Assembly (NCBI GenBank): GCA_963776845.1
Contig: CAVZOJ010000007.1
Location: forward strand, 1 to 64,000
DNA: 64,000 bases
Source of the DNA: Roseitranquillus sp963776845
GTDB taxonomy: Bacteria; Pseudomonadota; Alphaproteobacteria; Rhodobacterales; Rhodobacteraceae
Reading direction: 5' to 3'
In this document: piece after piece, positions 45,927 through 55,186 of the stretch
How the letters are laid out: the number at the start of each line of letters is the position of its first letter
How positions within the stretch are numbered: the first letter of the stretch is position 1
The notes under the pieces: model-generated
The model's database searches: none
What the model was told of the DNA's origin: nothing
Seen by the model: only the letters and a program-made list of their open reading frames with translations
Made by a program: the position numbers and the translations under genes

Positions 45927-46443
45927 TTGTATATAGCCTGCGTGGCTCTGCCAACGCCATCAATATATGGGAACAGTGCGTCGGCGAGTTGGGCTGACAA
46001 GCTTTTGCTAGCTCGTGGCTAATACAACGCGTTCGAGCACACCAGACCGCCCAGCCCACCTCACCCCTCGGCCCGGGTGACCAGCCCGGGCCGCGCCCGA
46101 CCCTCCCCCCGGGAGGGCGCCTTGGCGATGTCGCCCGCCGCCCCGCCGTCGTCCGGGGCTTTCGAGATAAACCGCCCGGCCACGACCGCCCCACCAGCGC
46201 CCACCCAGGCTCGGGCGCGCCCCTCCGCACCCTACCCGTCCGGGCCGCGACCATCCGAGCCTACATCCTGGCGTGAAACCGGCCAATCCTTTTCACCTGC
46301 TCGACCCCAACCGAATGGGATGACCTAAGCGTCCAACTTCGACACACCCGGCCCGCAGCCTCCGGGGGCCAGCCCACTCCCTAGCGGTGGACCGCGTTTT
46401 CGTCTAACAGCCGGGCCTGACCGGACCTACCAGGGGTTGATCA
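45927..46443. other. Gap with two GC-rich hairpins
   Basis: About 500 bases without a convincing gene. Eight-base arms ggcccggg (46070-46077) and cccgggcc (46085-46092) form a strong hairpin, and ccctccc/gggaggg lies about 15 bases further. They could end transcription from the upstream gene, though no T-run follows. The remainder shows only Pro/Arg-rich shadow frames. Confidence 0.45.
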
Positions 46444-47064
46444 GTGCTACGCTTGCTCCTCTCCCTCACTCTCCTCGCTCCCGCCGCCGCGGCGGCGCAG
46501 GAGCTGACCCCCTGCTCGACCTCGATCCGGGGCGAGACCGTCGACCTGGCCTACGACGCCGCCAACGAGCAGATCGCCGAGAACCGCTCCCGGCGCGAGG
46601 CCATGTTCGGCGGACGCGACACCTGCCCCGCCTTCGTCACCCTCCGCTACCTGACGCCCGAGCTCGACGACGCCGAGCGCGACCCGTTCTGCCTGCTCTG
46701 GGACGAGGACGCCGAGACCTATGCCGGCTTCGCCGAGGGCCGGCGCGACGCCTGGCTCGGCTGCCGCGAGTCGAAATCCCTCTGCGAGCGGGTCAACGAC
46801 TCCCGCGATGCCGCCCTCGTCATCTCCGGTCTCCGGCAGGCCGACCCCGCCGACGGCACCCTCCCCCGCCTCGCCGGGAACGCGCGCGAGGTCTCGGGCG
46901 GCTCCGGCGCTGTCATCGTCGCCGGCACCAGCAGCTACCTCTCCTCGGCGCTCGCCTCGCTCGGCACGGCGGTCACCGCCACGCTCGGCGCCCCGGTCGC
47001 AGCCGCCGCGGCAACCGTCTCGCTCGTCGCCGTCGGCGGCGCGGTCTACGTCTGCAGCGAATAG
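46444..47064 (+). CDS. Secreted or membrane-anchored hypothetical protein
   Basis: A 206-residue protein from a GTG start: signal peptide MLRLLLSLTLLAPAAAAAQE, then a Cys-containing acidic domain (CPAFVTLRYLTPELDDAERD, LGCRESKSLCERVNDSRDAA) and a C-terminal hydrophobic segment (LGAPVAAAAATVSLVAVGGA). It probably sits at the inner membrane with a periplasmic domain. Family not recognised. Confidence 0.65.
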   Translation: MLRLLLSLTLLAPAAAAAQELTPCSTSIRGETVDLAYDAANEQIAENRSRREAMFGGRDTCPAFVTLRYLTPELDDAERDPFCLLWDEDAETYAGFAEGRRDAWLGCRESKSLCERVNDSRDAALVISGLRQADPADGTLPRLAGNAREVSGGSGAVIVAGTSSYLSSALASLGTAVTATLGAPVAAAAATVSLVAVGGAVYVCSE

Positions 47065-47179
47065 GCTGGGTGCCAACCTACCGCCCTTGAGTCGTTCGTC
47101 CCGGACCTGCCGATTTTCCTTCGCGCTCTCGCGCCGGACGCGTACCGTTCCGGGGTGCAACCGAAAGGGAGGTTTCGAG

Positions 47180-47770
47180 ATGCGCGCACCCACCATCACG
47201 ACCATCGCCGTCACCCTCGCCCTGGCGCTTCCCGCCGCGGCGCAGGAGGGCGAGGGCTGGACCACGCTGCTCGACGGCGAGGACATGAGCGGCTGGAATG
47301 AGCTCGGCCAGACCAACTGGCACGCCGAGGACGGCGCCGTCGTGGCCGACGACAACACCGGCGACGGCCCCGCCTTCCTCGTCACCCCCGACAGCTACGG
47401 AGACTTCGAGCTAAACGTCGAGTTCTGGGCCAGCGACGACGCCAACAGCGGCATCTTCTTCCGCTGCGCCGACCCCCAGTCGATCACCGACATGAGCTGC
47501 TACGAGGCCAACATCTTCGACCAGCGCCCCGATCCCAGCTACGGCACCGGCGGCATCGTCCGCCACGCCGAGGTCGACCCGATGCCCAAGGCGGGCGGCA
47601 AGTGGAACACTTACCTCATCCGCGCCGACGGCCGCGACATCACCGTCGAGCTCAATGGCGAGACCACCGCCACCCTCCGCAGCGGCCTCTTCGAGGAGGG
47701 ACCGATCGGCCTCCAGCACGGTTCCGGCACCATCAAGTTCCGCAAGGTCGCCATCCGCCCGGTCGAGTGA
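47180..47770 (+). CDS. DUF1080 (3-keto-disaccharide hydrolase-like) secreted protein
   Basis: A 196-residue protein with signal peptide MRAPTITTIAVTLALALPAA and ribosome site GGGAGG. The rest is one concanavalin-like jelly roll: WTTLLDGEDMSGWNELGQT, FELNVEFWASDDANSGIFFR, GKWNTYLIRADGRDITVELN and GPIGLQHGSGTIKFRKVAIR are the family landmarks. DUF1080 proteins bind or cleave sugars such as 3-keto-glycosides. Active-site assignment is not possible from this alone. Confidence 0.88.
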   Translation: MRAPTITTIAVTLALALPAAAQEGEGWTTLLDGEDMSGWNELGQTNWHAEDGAVVADDNTGDGPAFLVTPDSYGDFELNVEFWASDDANSGIFFRCADPQSITDMSCYEANIFDQRPDPSYGTGGIVRHAEVDPMPKAGGKWNTYLIRADGRDITVELNGETTATLRSGLFEEGPIGLQHGSGTIKFRKVAIRPVE

Positions 47771-47780
47771 CCAGAGGCGC

Positions 47781-47803
47781 GGCCCGGGCCCGCCGCCCGG
47801 GCC
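47781..47803 (+). terminator. Hairpin after DUF1080 gene
   Basis: Nine-base perfect arms ggcccgggc and gcccgggcc flank a five-base loop, ten bases after the DUF1080 stop. The following attcttc is only weakly T-rich, so it may be an inefficient intrinsic terminator. Confidence 0.5.
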
Positions 47804-47979
47804 ATTCTTCGGAGCTTTACGCGCCTCCGACCCGCGCTGCCGGTCCTGACCTGCGGACCCGTGCCAGGGCGCGCGTCGAGCCGATACCGACGACCGCCCG
47901 CTCGGTCGGCCGACCCCGACGTCCGGGACGCGCTCCACCACGGAGCGGGCGCCCGCGAGGCGCGGGACCGGCCCTCCGC

Positions 47980-48042
47980 CGAAACGTACGTTCTGTACGA
48001 AAACGTACAAATGCGGGTCGCGAAACGTACGAAAACGTACAA
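47980..48042. repeat. Paired ACGTAC repeats between convergent genes
   Basis: The motif cgaaacgtacg occurs at 47980-47990 and 48021-48031, each associated with cgaaaacgtacaa (47998-48010 and 48030-48042). The cores contain gtacgaaaacgtac, a short inverted repeat. It lies between the 3' ends of DUF1080 and the AhpD-like gene, so it is not an ordinary promoter site. Role unknown. Confidence 0.6.
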
Positions 48043-48050
48043 CTGGCCCC

Positions 48051-48644
48051 TCAGCCGTGCTTGCCGACGCGCCAGCCCGTCGCGCCCAGCCGCGCCTCGC
48101 CCTTGCTCCGCGGCAGGTCCTCGAGCGCCGACCCCATGCTGTCGTTCCACCGGTTGAGGTAGCCGAACAGCGCGACGACCCCCATGATCTCGACGATCGC
48201 CTCGTCCGACCAGTGCGCGCGGAGCCGCTCCGAGACCTCCGCATCGACGGCGTTCGGCACCGACGAGGCGGCCCGCGCGAAGCCGAGCGCCGCCTTCTCG
48301 GCCTCGGTAACCGCTTGCGATTGCTCGAAATTCCAGACGCTCTCCAACCGCTCCTCGGTGGCGCCGAAGCGCTCTGACGCAAGGATCATGTGCGCCTGGC
48401 AGTAGAGGCACCCCGACGCGAAGGACGACACGTAGCCGATCAGCCGCTTGAGCTCCGGCGTCACGACGCCATTGTCGGCCATCACCGCGATGTTGAGCTG
48501 GGTGAACGCCCGCGCGATCTCCGGCCGGTGCGCCATCGTCCGTACGCTGTTCGGGATCACCCCCAACGGCCCCTTGAAGAACTGCACCTCCTCCCGCAGC
48601 CCCGCCTCCAGCTCGCCCTCCTCCAACGGTCTCACCAGTGCCAT
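48051..48644 (-). CDS. Carboxymuconolactone decarboxylase/AhpD-like protein
   Basis: A 197-residue protein with the redox motif GCLYCQAHMI, the CxxC-plus-His arrangement of AhpD-type peroxidase partners. Helical core and length fit the peroxidase-related subgroup (GVIPNSVRTMAHRPEIARAF). I chose ATG 48644 (MALVRPLEEG) because it has a GGGAGG ribosome site. It may protect against peroxides; the physiological substrate is unknown. Confidence 0.82.
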   Translation of the reverse strand: MALVRPLEEGELEAGLREEVQFFKGPLGVIPNSVRTMAHRPEIARAFTQLNIAVMADNGVVTPELKRLIGYVSSFASGCLYCQAHMILASERFGATEERLESVWNFEQSQAVTEAEKAALGFARAASSVPNAVDAEVSERLRAHWSDEAIVEIMGVVALFGYLNRWNDSMGSALEDLPRSKGEARLGATGWRVGKHG

Positions 48645-48783
48645 CCGCGGCCTCCCATCTGAAAATGAACTGAAATTCTGGCGGAGCCGCATTCCAATAT
48701 CGCGGCGGCTCGAAGATTCGACCCGGCAGGCGGCGGAGTCATCGCGGCAGCAGCTGGAGCAACGCGGACGAGCGTGCGCGGGA

Positions 48784-49080
48784 TTAGAACTCGGCCGCTA
48801 TCTCATACAGAACCGGCTCGAAGCTGCGGCACAGCTTCGAGATTCGCCGGTTCCGCTCCCGCATCTCGTCGCTGCGCAGCATCGCAAGAAAATCCTGACG
48901 GTCCCGCCAATGCGAGATGTTGGCAATCCGCGTCTGCGCATCGTTGACGTGGAGGCGCGCGCGCAGGAACCCTTCGCGTCGAGAGATGAACTCGGCATAG
49001 GCCGACCGTAGCTCGTCGAGTAGGTCGTCGCACGTTCCAGGCGTTACCTCGAACGTCGTGATGACGGTCTGATCGGTCAT
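48784..49080 (-). CDS. Antibiotic biosynthesis monooxygenase (ABM) domain protein
   Basis: A 98-residue protein, MTDQTVITTFEVTPGTCDDL, with EGFLRARLHVNDAQTRIANI and WRDRQDFLAMLRS, fits the small ferredoxin-like ABM fold. These proteins are cofactor-free oxygenases or signal-type dimers. Its ATG overlaps the stop of the upstream membrane gene by four bases. Confidence 0.75.
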   Translation of the reverse strand: MTDQTVITTFEVTPGTCDDLLDELRSAYAEFISRREGFLRARLHVNDAQTRIANISHWRDRQDFLAMLRSDEMRERNRRISKLCRSFEPVLYEIAAEF

Positions 49081-49358
49081 CGGCGACTCCGTCCGAAGAT
49101 CATCTGCCCGATTGCGATCAGGACAATCGCACCGATCGCCGAGATGATCAGAAGCACCAGCAGCCCGCCCGCCGCGATGATGCCTATCCCGAGCGCGGCG
49201 AGGACGAAGGGGAGCGCGACCGCGCCGATGATGCCGAGAAGCATATAGCCTACCGTGTTGCGCCCGGTGATCTGCCCCGCGACCCAGCCTGCCAAGAGTC
49301 CGATCACGATCAGCACGATGAGGCTGAAGGCGCCCACCGCATCGAGAAATCCCTCCAT
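49077..49358 (-). CDS. GlsB/YeaQ/YmgE-type small membrane protein
   Basis: A 93-residue protein with three hydrophobic segments and the family signature LIVIGLLAGWVAGQITG. It starts MEGFLDAVGAFSLIVL at 49358; the frame upstream is not family-like. Family members are stress-linked inner-membrane proteins of unknown mechanism. Translationally coupled to the ABM gene. Confidence 0.78.
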   Translation of the reverse strand: MEGFLDAVGAFSLIVLIVIGLLAGWVAGQITGRNTVGYMLLGIIGAVALPFVLAALGIGIIAAGGLLVLLIISAIGAIVLIAIGQMIFGRSRR

Positions 49359-49501
49359 GACGTTCGCTCCCTGTCTCGCCACGCGTTTCCGAAAAAACCC
49401 TAGCATGCGGAAGAAGATGGCGCACATCGCTTTCGCGCTTTCCCGCCACCCGCGATGGTTGTAGACGGCTAGGCCGTGGATTGTCTCGCCTTGGTCTGGA
49501 C

Positions 49502-50194
49502 ATGCGCCTGACGCTCGCCCTGCTCGCCCTGGCTTGCGCTGCCGGACCCGCTCTTGGGGGAGCCTGGCCGCGCGGATCGGGTAACGGATTCCTTTCGCTC
49601 AAGTACACCGGCGGATGGGACCGCGAGGACATCGCTCTTCTTGATTTCACGCGCGAGGATTTGTTTCAGGGCTACGCCGAGTGGGGCGTCGCGCCGGGCC
49701 TGACCTTCGGCGGAGAGTATTCGCGCGCAGGCCCCGACATCGCGCCGATCACCGAAATCCGGGGCTTCGCGCGGTACACCTTTCTAGAACGCGGGCCGCA
49801 CGTGGTCTCCGCCGAGCTGGGCGCCGGGCAACGCGGCAACGCGTTCGAGTACGACGTGAGCTACATCCGTCCAGGACTTGCATGGGGCCGCGGCTATGAG
49901 AGCCGGTTCGGCCTTGGCTGGATGGAGGTCGACGGTCAGGCGGAAGTCTACGACAACGGCGACGATCCCGCCTTCAAGCTCGACGCGACCATCGGCTTGA
50001 ACCTCGGCGACAGGTTGGCGTTCGTCCTGCAGGGGCGCGCCGGGGACTACCCGGGCATCGACCCCTACCTGCGCATCGCTCCCTCTGCCGTCGTGCGCCT
50101 GAGCGATCGTCTGCGCGTGCAGGCGGAATTCGAGGCGGGCGTTTACAACGACACGCGGCTGGCGGGCGCGCTTGCCCTATGGATCGACTTCTAG
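49502..50194 (+). CDS. Outer-membrane beta-barrel-like protein
   Basis: A 230-residue protein with signal peptide MRLTLALLALACAAGPALGG and alternating amphipathic strands (GNGFLSLKYTGGWD, LTFGGEYSRAG, RLAFVLQGRAGDY, LRVQAEFEAGVYN), ending in aromatic WIDF as outer-membrane barrels usually do. No known family. Its TAG stop shares the palindromic CTAG with the stop of the convergent gene. Confidence 0.7.
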   Translation: MRLTLALLALACAAGPALGGAWPRGSGNGFLSLKYTGGWDREDIALLDFTREDLFQGYAEWGVAPGLTFGGEYSRAGPDIAPITEIRGFARYTFLERGPHVVSAELGAGQRGNAFEYDVSYIRPGLAWGRGYESRFGLGWMEVDGQAEVYDNGDDPAFKLDATIGLNLGDRLAFVLQGRAGDYPGIDPYLRIAPSAVVRLSDRLRVQAEFEAGVYNDTRLAGALALWIDF

Positions 50195-50592
50195 GCGGCG
50201 AGTTCAGGGGCCTGCAGGAGCTGGACGCCGTCGATCTGCCAGCCGTCCTCGGTCGGGATCATCTGGTAGGCAAGGACGTGCAACGCGCCCTCCTCGTCGC
50301 GGATCAGCACCTTCTGCACCATTGCGGCACCGCGTTGCTCAAGCTCGAGGAAGGTGACGTGGGCGGGGCGCCAGACCATGGGATAGCCTTGCCGGACCAT
50401 CGACCCGAAGCGGCCGGGGTTCTGGAAGATCCGCTTGATCGCCGGTGAGGCATACGTGAACGCGGTGGCGAAGTCGTCGGCGAGAAACGCGTCGAGCTGG
50501 CGACGGATGACGCCTTCGATCTCGTCTTGCTGGGCGAGCGCAGGGCCGGCAAGCCCGAGGACGATCACGAGTGCGGCGAGGATGCGTTGCAT
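50191..50592 (-). CDS. DUF4864 family secreted protein
   Basis: A 133-residue protein with signal peptide MQRILAALVIVLGLAGPALA. The body IRRQLDAFLADDFATAFTYA, NPGRFGSMVRQGYPMVWRPA and DGWQIDGVQL matches DUF4864, a SnoaL-like cone fold of unknown role. Start at 50592 chosen because it opens the signal peptide. Confidence 0.85.
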   Translation of the reverse strand: MQRILAALVIVLGLAGPALAQQDEIEGVIRRQLDAFLADDFATAFTYASPAIKRIFQNPGRFGSMVRQGYPMVWRPAHVTFLELEQRGAAMVQKVLIRDEEGALHVLAYQMIPTEDGWQIDGVQLLQAPELAA

Positions 50593-50693
50593 TGGCGTCT
50601 CCTTCCGAGCAGGGCGCAGTGGCGCGCCGAGACGCATTAACTGTAGGAACCATGACGCGCGCGTCGATGTTTCCTCGCGAACGCGCGAGGAGA

Positions 50694-51557
50694 TGACCAT
50701 CCCCTACCGGTTCAAGGAAAGCGACCACGATGTCATCGATGGGATGCGCCGGATCGGCGCGGAGCAGATCGAGCGGGCGATTGCGTCGATCAACGCGAAG
50801 GGGGAACTCGAGCCGCGGGTACATGACGTCGCGCAAGAGGATGAAGAAGCTGAGGGGCCTGATCCGCCTCGTCCGCCCGGCATTCTCCGACTACAAGATG
50901 GAGAACGCGCATTTCCGCGATACGGCGCGCTCGATCTCCGGGGTGCGGGACGCCCATGTCATCGGGCAGACGCTGGACCGGCTGCTCGAGAGCCACGAGG
51001 AGCCGCTCGACCTCAACTCCTTCGCCGAGTTCCGCGGACGGGTGGATGCGAAGAGCGATGAGCCGAACGAGGTGGACCTGGCGCCGGCACGCGACGCCCT
51101 TGTGCGGGCGCGGGCGCGCGCTGACGAGTGGACATTGCAGGATACCGGTTGGGATGCGATCGCCGGCGGCTTGAAGAAGACCTACAAACGCGCTTGCAAG
51201 CGGCAGGCCGCGAAGAGCGACGACGAGCTGCACGACTGGCGCAAGCGCTTGAAGTACCACTGGTATCACGTTCGTCTCCTGCAGGAGATCTGGCCCGAGG
51301 CGATGCAGGCACGCGAGGCCGCTGCCGACAAGATCAGCGACGACATGGGTCTCTACCAGGATCTCGTGGTGCTGGAGGGCGAAGTCGAAAAGGGGCCGCT
51401 CAGCGAAGAGGCAGATCGCGTGCTGCGCGGGCTGATCGCCGCGCGGAAGGACGAGATACTGGAAGGGGCCGGGGGAATTGCCGACCGGCTCCTGGTCGAC
51501 AAGCCAAAGGTCCTCGTCGCCCGCTGGGGCGAGCTGTGGAAGGCATGGCGCGACTGA
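50694..51557 (+). pseudogene. CHAD domain protein with one-base frameshift
   Basis: Starts MTIPYRFKESDHDVIDGMRR, then an extra G at about 50831 after GELEPRVHDV shifts the frame. The continuation RKRMKKLRGLIRLVRPAFSD through HDWRKRLKYHWYHVRLLQEI shows the conserved His and Lys/Arg rows that bind polyphosphate in CHAD domains. With one base removed the protein is complete at 287 residues. It is either a recent pseudogene or an assembly error. Confidence 0.82.
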
Positions 51558-51610
51558 CAGCCACGCGAAGCCGCGCTGCCGAAAAGTGCGCTGGCGCTAT
51601 CTACGACCGC

Positions 51611-51976
51611 ATGGCGACAATCATCTACAACGACACCTGCCCGATCTGCTCTCGCGAGGTCGCCAGCTATCGGCGTGCCGCACAGCGCGCGGGAGCGGAC
51701 TTCGGGTTCGACGGTCTGGCGGCGGCGGAGCGGTTCGGGCTGACGACGGACGAGGCGGCGCGCCGCTTTCACGTTGTCGAAGACGGCCGCCTCTTTTCCG
51801 GGCTCGACGCGTTTCTCGTCGTCTGGCGCCGCCTTCCCCGCTGGCGTTGGCTAGCGGAGGCGATCGACCGGCCCGTCGTGAGACCCCTCGCCCGGTTGGC
51901 CTACGACGGCGCGGCCGCCCCCGCGCTTTACGCGCTGCACCGGCTTCGCGTCAGGCGGCGAGCCGCGCGTCGATGA
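51611..51976 (+). CDS. DCC family thiol-disulfide oxidoreductase (DUF393)
   Basis: A 121-residue protein starting MATIIYNDTCPICSREVASY, with the redox CPIC motif at the end of the first strand as in DCC proteins, and the typical FSGLDAFLVVWRRLP helix. Possible role in thiol exchange. Its last 26 bases overlap the 3' end of the convergent lysK gene. Confidence 0.85.
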   Translation: MATIIYNDTCPICSREVASYRRAAQRAGADFGFDGLAAAERFGLTTDEAARRFHVVEDGRLFSGLDAFLVVWRRLPRWRWLAEAIDRPVVRPLARLAYDGAAAPALYALHRLRVRRRAARR

Positions 51977-53528
51977 GGTCCGCCGTCTCGCCGGTGCCGT
52001 ACAAGGCCACGAAGCCGCCAAAGCGTGGTCCCTGGCTCGCGCCGAGAAGCACCTCGTAGAGCGCCTTGAACCAGTTTCTCAGCGGCTCGAACCCGTGCGC
52101 CTTACCGACGGCGAAGACCTCCGACTGCAGGGTCTCGGCGTCGCGCGGGCCGTCCCAGGCGCGCAGCTTGTCGCGCAACTCCTCGATCGCCGCGCGCTCC
52201 TGCTCGGTCGGGGCGCGGAACTGGCGTTGCGGCTTCTCTACATCGTTGAAATAGCGCACGGCATGGCCTGCCGCCGCATCGAGCCCCGGATGCGTCTCGG
52301 GTGAGGCGTCGGGGGCGTAGCGGCGAATAAAGCCCCACAGCGCCTCCTTGTCCCGTGCGGCAGATACGCTGGCGAGGTTCAGCAGCATCGCAAACGGCAC
52401 CACCATGTCGCTTTCCGGCACGTTGGTCCCGTGGATGTGGAACACCGGGTTCGCCAGTTGCTGCGTCGTATCCTGATCGGGGTATGCGCGAAGCTGCTGA
52501 TGGTACTCGTCCACCGCCTTGGGGATCACGTCGAAGTGCAGCCGCTTCGCCGTCTTCGGCTTCTGGAACATGAAGTAGCCGAGGCTCTCGGGGCTGGCGT
52601 AGGTCAGCCACTCCTCCATCGACAGCCCGTTGCCCTTGGACTTGGAGATCTTCTGACCCTCGGAATCCAGGAACAGCTCGTAGTTCAGAAGCTCGGGCTG
52701 CGGCGCGCCGAGCACCTTGCAGATCCGCGCCGAGAGTTCGGCCGACGGGATCAGGTCCTTGCCGTACATCTCGTAGTCGACGTGAAGCGCCGCCCAGCGC
52801 ATGCCCCAGTCGGGCTTCCACTGCAGCTTGACGTGGCCGCCGGTGACGGGAACCTCGATCCGCTCGCCGTCGGGCTCCTCGTAGACGATGGTGCCGCGCT
52901 GCATGTGCCGCTCCAGCGTCGGCACCTGCAGGACGCGGCCGGTCTTGGGGCTGACCGGCAGGAAGGGCGAGTAGGTCTCGCGCCGGCTCGCCTCGACGCC
53001 GCCGAGAGACGGCAGCATGATCGCCATAACGTCCTCGAACCGCTCGAGCACCGTCAGCAGGGCCTCGTCGAACCTACCTTCCCGGTAGTAGTCGGTCGAG
53101 GATGCGAACTCGTACTCGAAGCCGAAGCCGTCGAGGAAAGCGCGCAGCCGCGCATTGTTGTGCTCGCCGAAGCTGGGGTACTCGTCGAACGGGTCGCGCA
53201 CCTTGGTCAGGGGCAGATGCAGGTCCTCGCGCATGCGCTCCTGGTTCGGGACGTTGGTCGGCACCTTGCGCAGACCGTCCATGTCGTCGGAGAAGCAGAG
53301 GAGGCGCGTCGGGATGTCGGACATGATCTCGAACGCGCGCCGCACCATCGTCGTCCGCATCACCTCCCCGAAGGTTCCGATGTGTGGCAAACCCGAGGGG
53401 CCGTAGCCGGTCTCGAACAAGACGTAGCCTTTCTCCGGCGGTGCCTGCTCGTAGCGCTTCAGCACCCGGCGGGCCTCCTCGAAGGGCCAGGCCTTGGACT
53501 GCATCGCGGCGTCGCGGAGATCGGTCAT
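51951..53528 (-). CDS. lysK: Class I lysyl-tRNA synthetase
   Basis: A 525-residue class I enzyme that charges tRNA-Lys. The ATP motifs are HIGT at 49-52 (in GPSGLPHIGTFGE) and KISKS at 293-297. Full-length, with the helical C-terminal anticodon-binding region. Class I LysRS is archaeal-type and also standard in many alphaproteobacteria, so it fits the proposed host group. ATG 53528 chosen (MTDLRDAAMQSKAWPFEEAR). Confidence 0.95.
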   Translation of the reverse strand: MTDLRDAAMQSKAWPFEEARRVLKRYEQAPPEKGYVLFETGYGPSGLPHIGTFGEVMRTTMVRRAFEIMSDIPTRLLCFSDDMDGLRKVPTNVPNQERMREDLHLPLTKVRDPFDEYPSFGEHNNARLRAFLDGFGFEYEFASSTDYYREGRFDEALLTVLERFEDVMAIMLPSLGGVEASRRETYSPFLPVSPKTGRVLQVPTLERHMQRGTIVYEEPDGERIEVPVTGGHVKLQWKPDWGMRWAALHVDYEMYGKDLIPSAELSARICKVLGAPQPELLNYELFLDSEGQKISKSKGNGLSMEEWLTYASPESLGYFMFQKPKTAKRLHFDVIPKAVDEYHQQLRAYPDQDTTQQLANPVFHIHGTNVPESDMVVPFAMLLNLASVSAARDKEALWGFIRRYAPDASPETHPGLDAAAGHAVRYFNDVEKPQRQFRAPTEQERAAIEELRDKLRAWDGPRDAETLQSEVFAVGKAHGFEPLRNWFKALYEVLLGASQGPRFGGFVALYGTGETADLIDARLAA

Positions 53529-53583
53529 CGTTGCCTCCTTTCGGAACGCGCCCAACTATTGCCGGTGCCTCCCCGCGTCAATA

Positions 53584-54039
53584 ATGTCCGCCACGATCCA
53601 GGAAAGGATGCATGTCGTGACGAACTTCGCCGAGACAATGACGCCGCAGGACGCGCTCGTCGCCGTGATGATCGCCGTCTCGGCGAGCGACGAGCGGATG
53701 GAGACGGTCGAACTCGTCACGATCGAGCGGATCGTGAACCACCTTCCGGCCTTCGCCAACTACGACCAGTCGCGGCTGCCCGACGTCAGCAGTGTGGTCT
53801 TCGACTATTTCGCGCAGGATGATGGGCTGGAGCAGCTCTTCGACCTGATCCGCAGCGTGCTGCCGGAGCGGCTGTTCGAGACGGCCTATGCCCTCGCCTG
53901 CGACGTCGCCGTCTCGGACGGACGGCTCGGTGACATGGAACTTCGCCTGCTCGAGGAAATCCGACACGAGCTGAAAGTCGATCGGCTGCATGCCGCCGCG
54001 ATCGAGCGCGGCGCCCGTGCGCGCCATCTCGTGCCCTAG
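53584..54039 (+). CDS. TerB-family protein
   Basis: A 151-residue cytosolic helical protein: TPQDALVAVMIAVSASDERM, RIVNHLPAFANYDQSRLPDV, AYALACDVAVSDGRLGDMEL. The two symmetrical acidic helices are typical of the tellurite-resistance/Co-chaperone TerB fold. No other ter genes are nearby, so tellurite resistance is not implied. Confidence 0.82.
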   Translation: MSATIQERMHVVTNFAETMTPQDALVAVMIAVSASDERMETVELVTIERIVNHLPAFANYDQSRLPDVSSVVFDYFAQDDGLEQLFDLIRSVLPERLFETAYALACDVAVSDGRLGDMELRLLEEIRHELKVDRLHAAAIERGARARHLVP

Positions 54040-54045
54040 GTCGCT

Positions 54046-55161
54046 TCAGCCGTCGAGGGTCGCCGTCACCTCGCGGCGGCGGCCGTCGCGGAGGACGATG
54101 AGCTGCACCTCGTCCCCCGCCTCGTGCGCGTCGAGTGCCGCAACCAGGTCCTGCGTCGAGGCGATCACACGGCCGTCCAGCGACACGATCGCATCGCGAA
54201 CGCGGATCGTCCCGTCACCACGGAGTTCTGCCGCCTCGAGACCCGCCTCCGCAGCGGCTGAACCCGGCGTCACTCCGAGGATGACGACGCCTTCGAAACC
54301 CTGCCGGCGCGCCATCGCGTCGACCCGCGGGTCAGATTGTACGCCGAGCGTGGGTGGAGCGTAGCGACCGCGCGCAATCAGTTGCGGCACGACGCGATTC
54401 ACCGTGTCGACGGGCACCGCGAAGCCAATGCCCGCGCTGGCCCCCGAGGGGCTGAAGATGGCCGTGTTGACCCCGACGAGGCGCCCGGCGCTATCGAGGA
54501 GCGGGCCGCCGGAATTGCCCGGATTGATGGCCGCGTCCGTCTGGATCAGCCCCTCGACGACCATGCCGCGTCCCGTCGACAGCTCGCGGTCGAGGGCCGA
54601 GACGATCCCCTTCGTCAGCGTCCAGTCGAGGCCGAAGGGGTTCCCGATGGCGAACACGGTCTGTCCGACCTCAAGATCGGCGCTGGTGCCGACCGAGACG
54701 GGCTTGGGCCGGGAGGCGCTCACCCCGATCCGAAGAACGGCGAGGTCGTGGCGCGGGCTGGCGCCCACGAGCGATGCCGGAAAGCTGCGACCATCGGCAA
54801 GACGCACAGTAGCTGCCGAGGCGCCTTCCAGCACGTGGGCATTGGTGACGACGTGCCCCAGATCGTCCCATACGAATCCCGAGCCGGTTCCGCGCGGCTG
54901 CTCGTGGGCGCTGCGCGTCCAGCGGTCCAGCACGCGCTCGGCCGTCGAAATGAAGACGACGCTGTCACGCGCGGTGCGAAAGATGGCGATCGTCGCACGC
55001 TCGTCGGCCGCGAGCTCTCCCCGAGCCGCGATGACGCGCGGCTCCGACTGACCGGACAGCAGCCGCGACTGGATCAACGGCACGCTCTGCCAGACCGAGA
55101 CGGCGACGATCGCCGCGAGCGTGACCCACACCAGTCGAAGCAGGAAAGTCGCTTGTTGCAT
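54046..55161 (-). CDS. HtrA/DegP-like serine protease with PDZ domain
   Basis: A 371-residue membrane-anchored protease (N-terminal helix 8-27). The triad is H109 (TNAHVLEG), D139 (RHDLAVL) and S217 (NPGNSGGPLLD), followed by one PDZ domain (about 275-371, GVVILGVTPGSAAAEAGLEA). It would degrade misfolded periplasmic proteins. I chose ATG 55161; a TTG six codons upstream is also open. Confidence 0.9.
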   Translation of the reverse strand: MQQATFLLRLVWVTLAAIVAVSVWQSVPLIQSRLLSGQSEPRVIAARGELAADERATIAIFRTARDSVVFISTAERVLDRWTRSAHEQPRGTGSGFVWDDLGHVVTNAHVLEGASAATVRLADGRSFPASLVGASPRHDLAVLRIGVSASRPKPVSVGTSADLEVGQTVFAIGNPFGLDWTLTKGIVSALDRELSTGRGMVVEGLIQTDAAINPGNSGGPLLDSAGRLVGVNTAIFSPSGASAGIGFAVPVDTVNRVVPQLIARGRYAPPTLGVQSDPRVDAMARRQGFEGVVILGVTPGSAAAEAGLEAAELRGDGTIRVRDAIVSLDGRVIASTQDLVAALDAHEAGDEVQLIVLRDGRRREVTATLDG

Positions 55162-55186
55162 GTCTCGCCAATGCCTCAAGACGCGA

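Noticed and set aside
52431..53822. A 463-codon plus-strand open frame
   Set aside because: Antisense to lysK; composition is that of a reverse-strand shadow.
53584..54039. Tellurite-resistance locus
   Set aside because: TerB-like fold is clear, but no terA/C/D/E/Z genes are nearby, so no resistance operon can be claimed.
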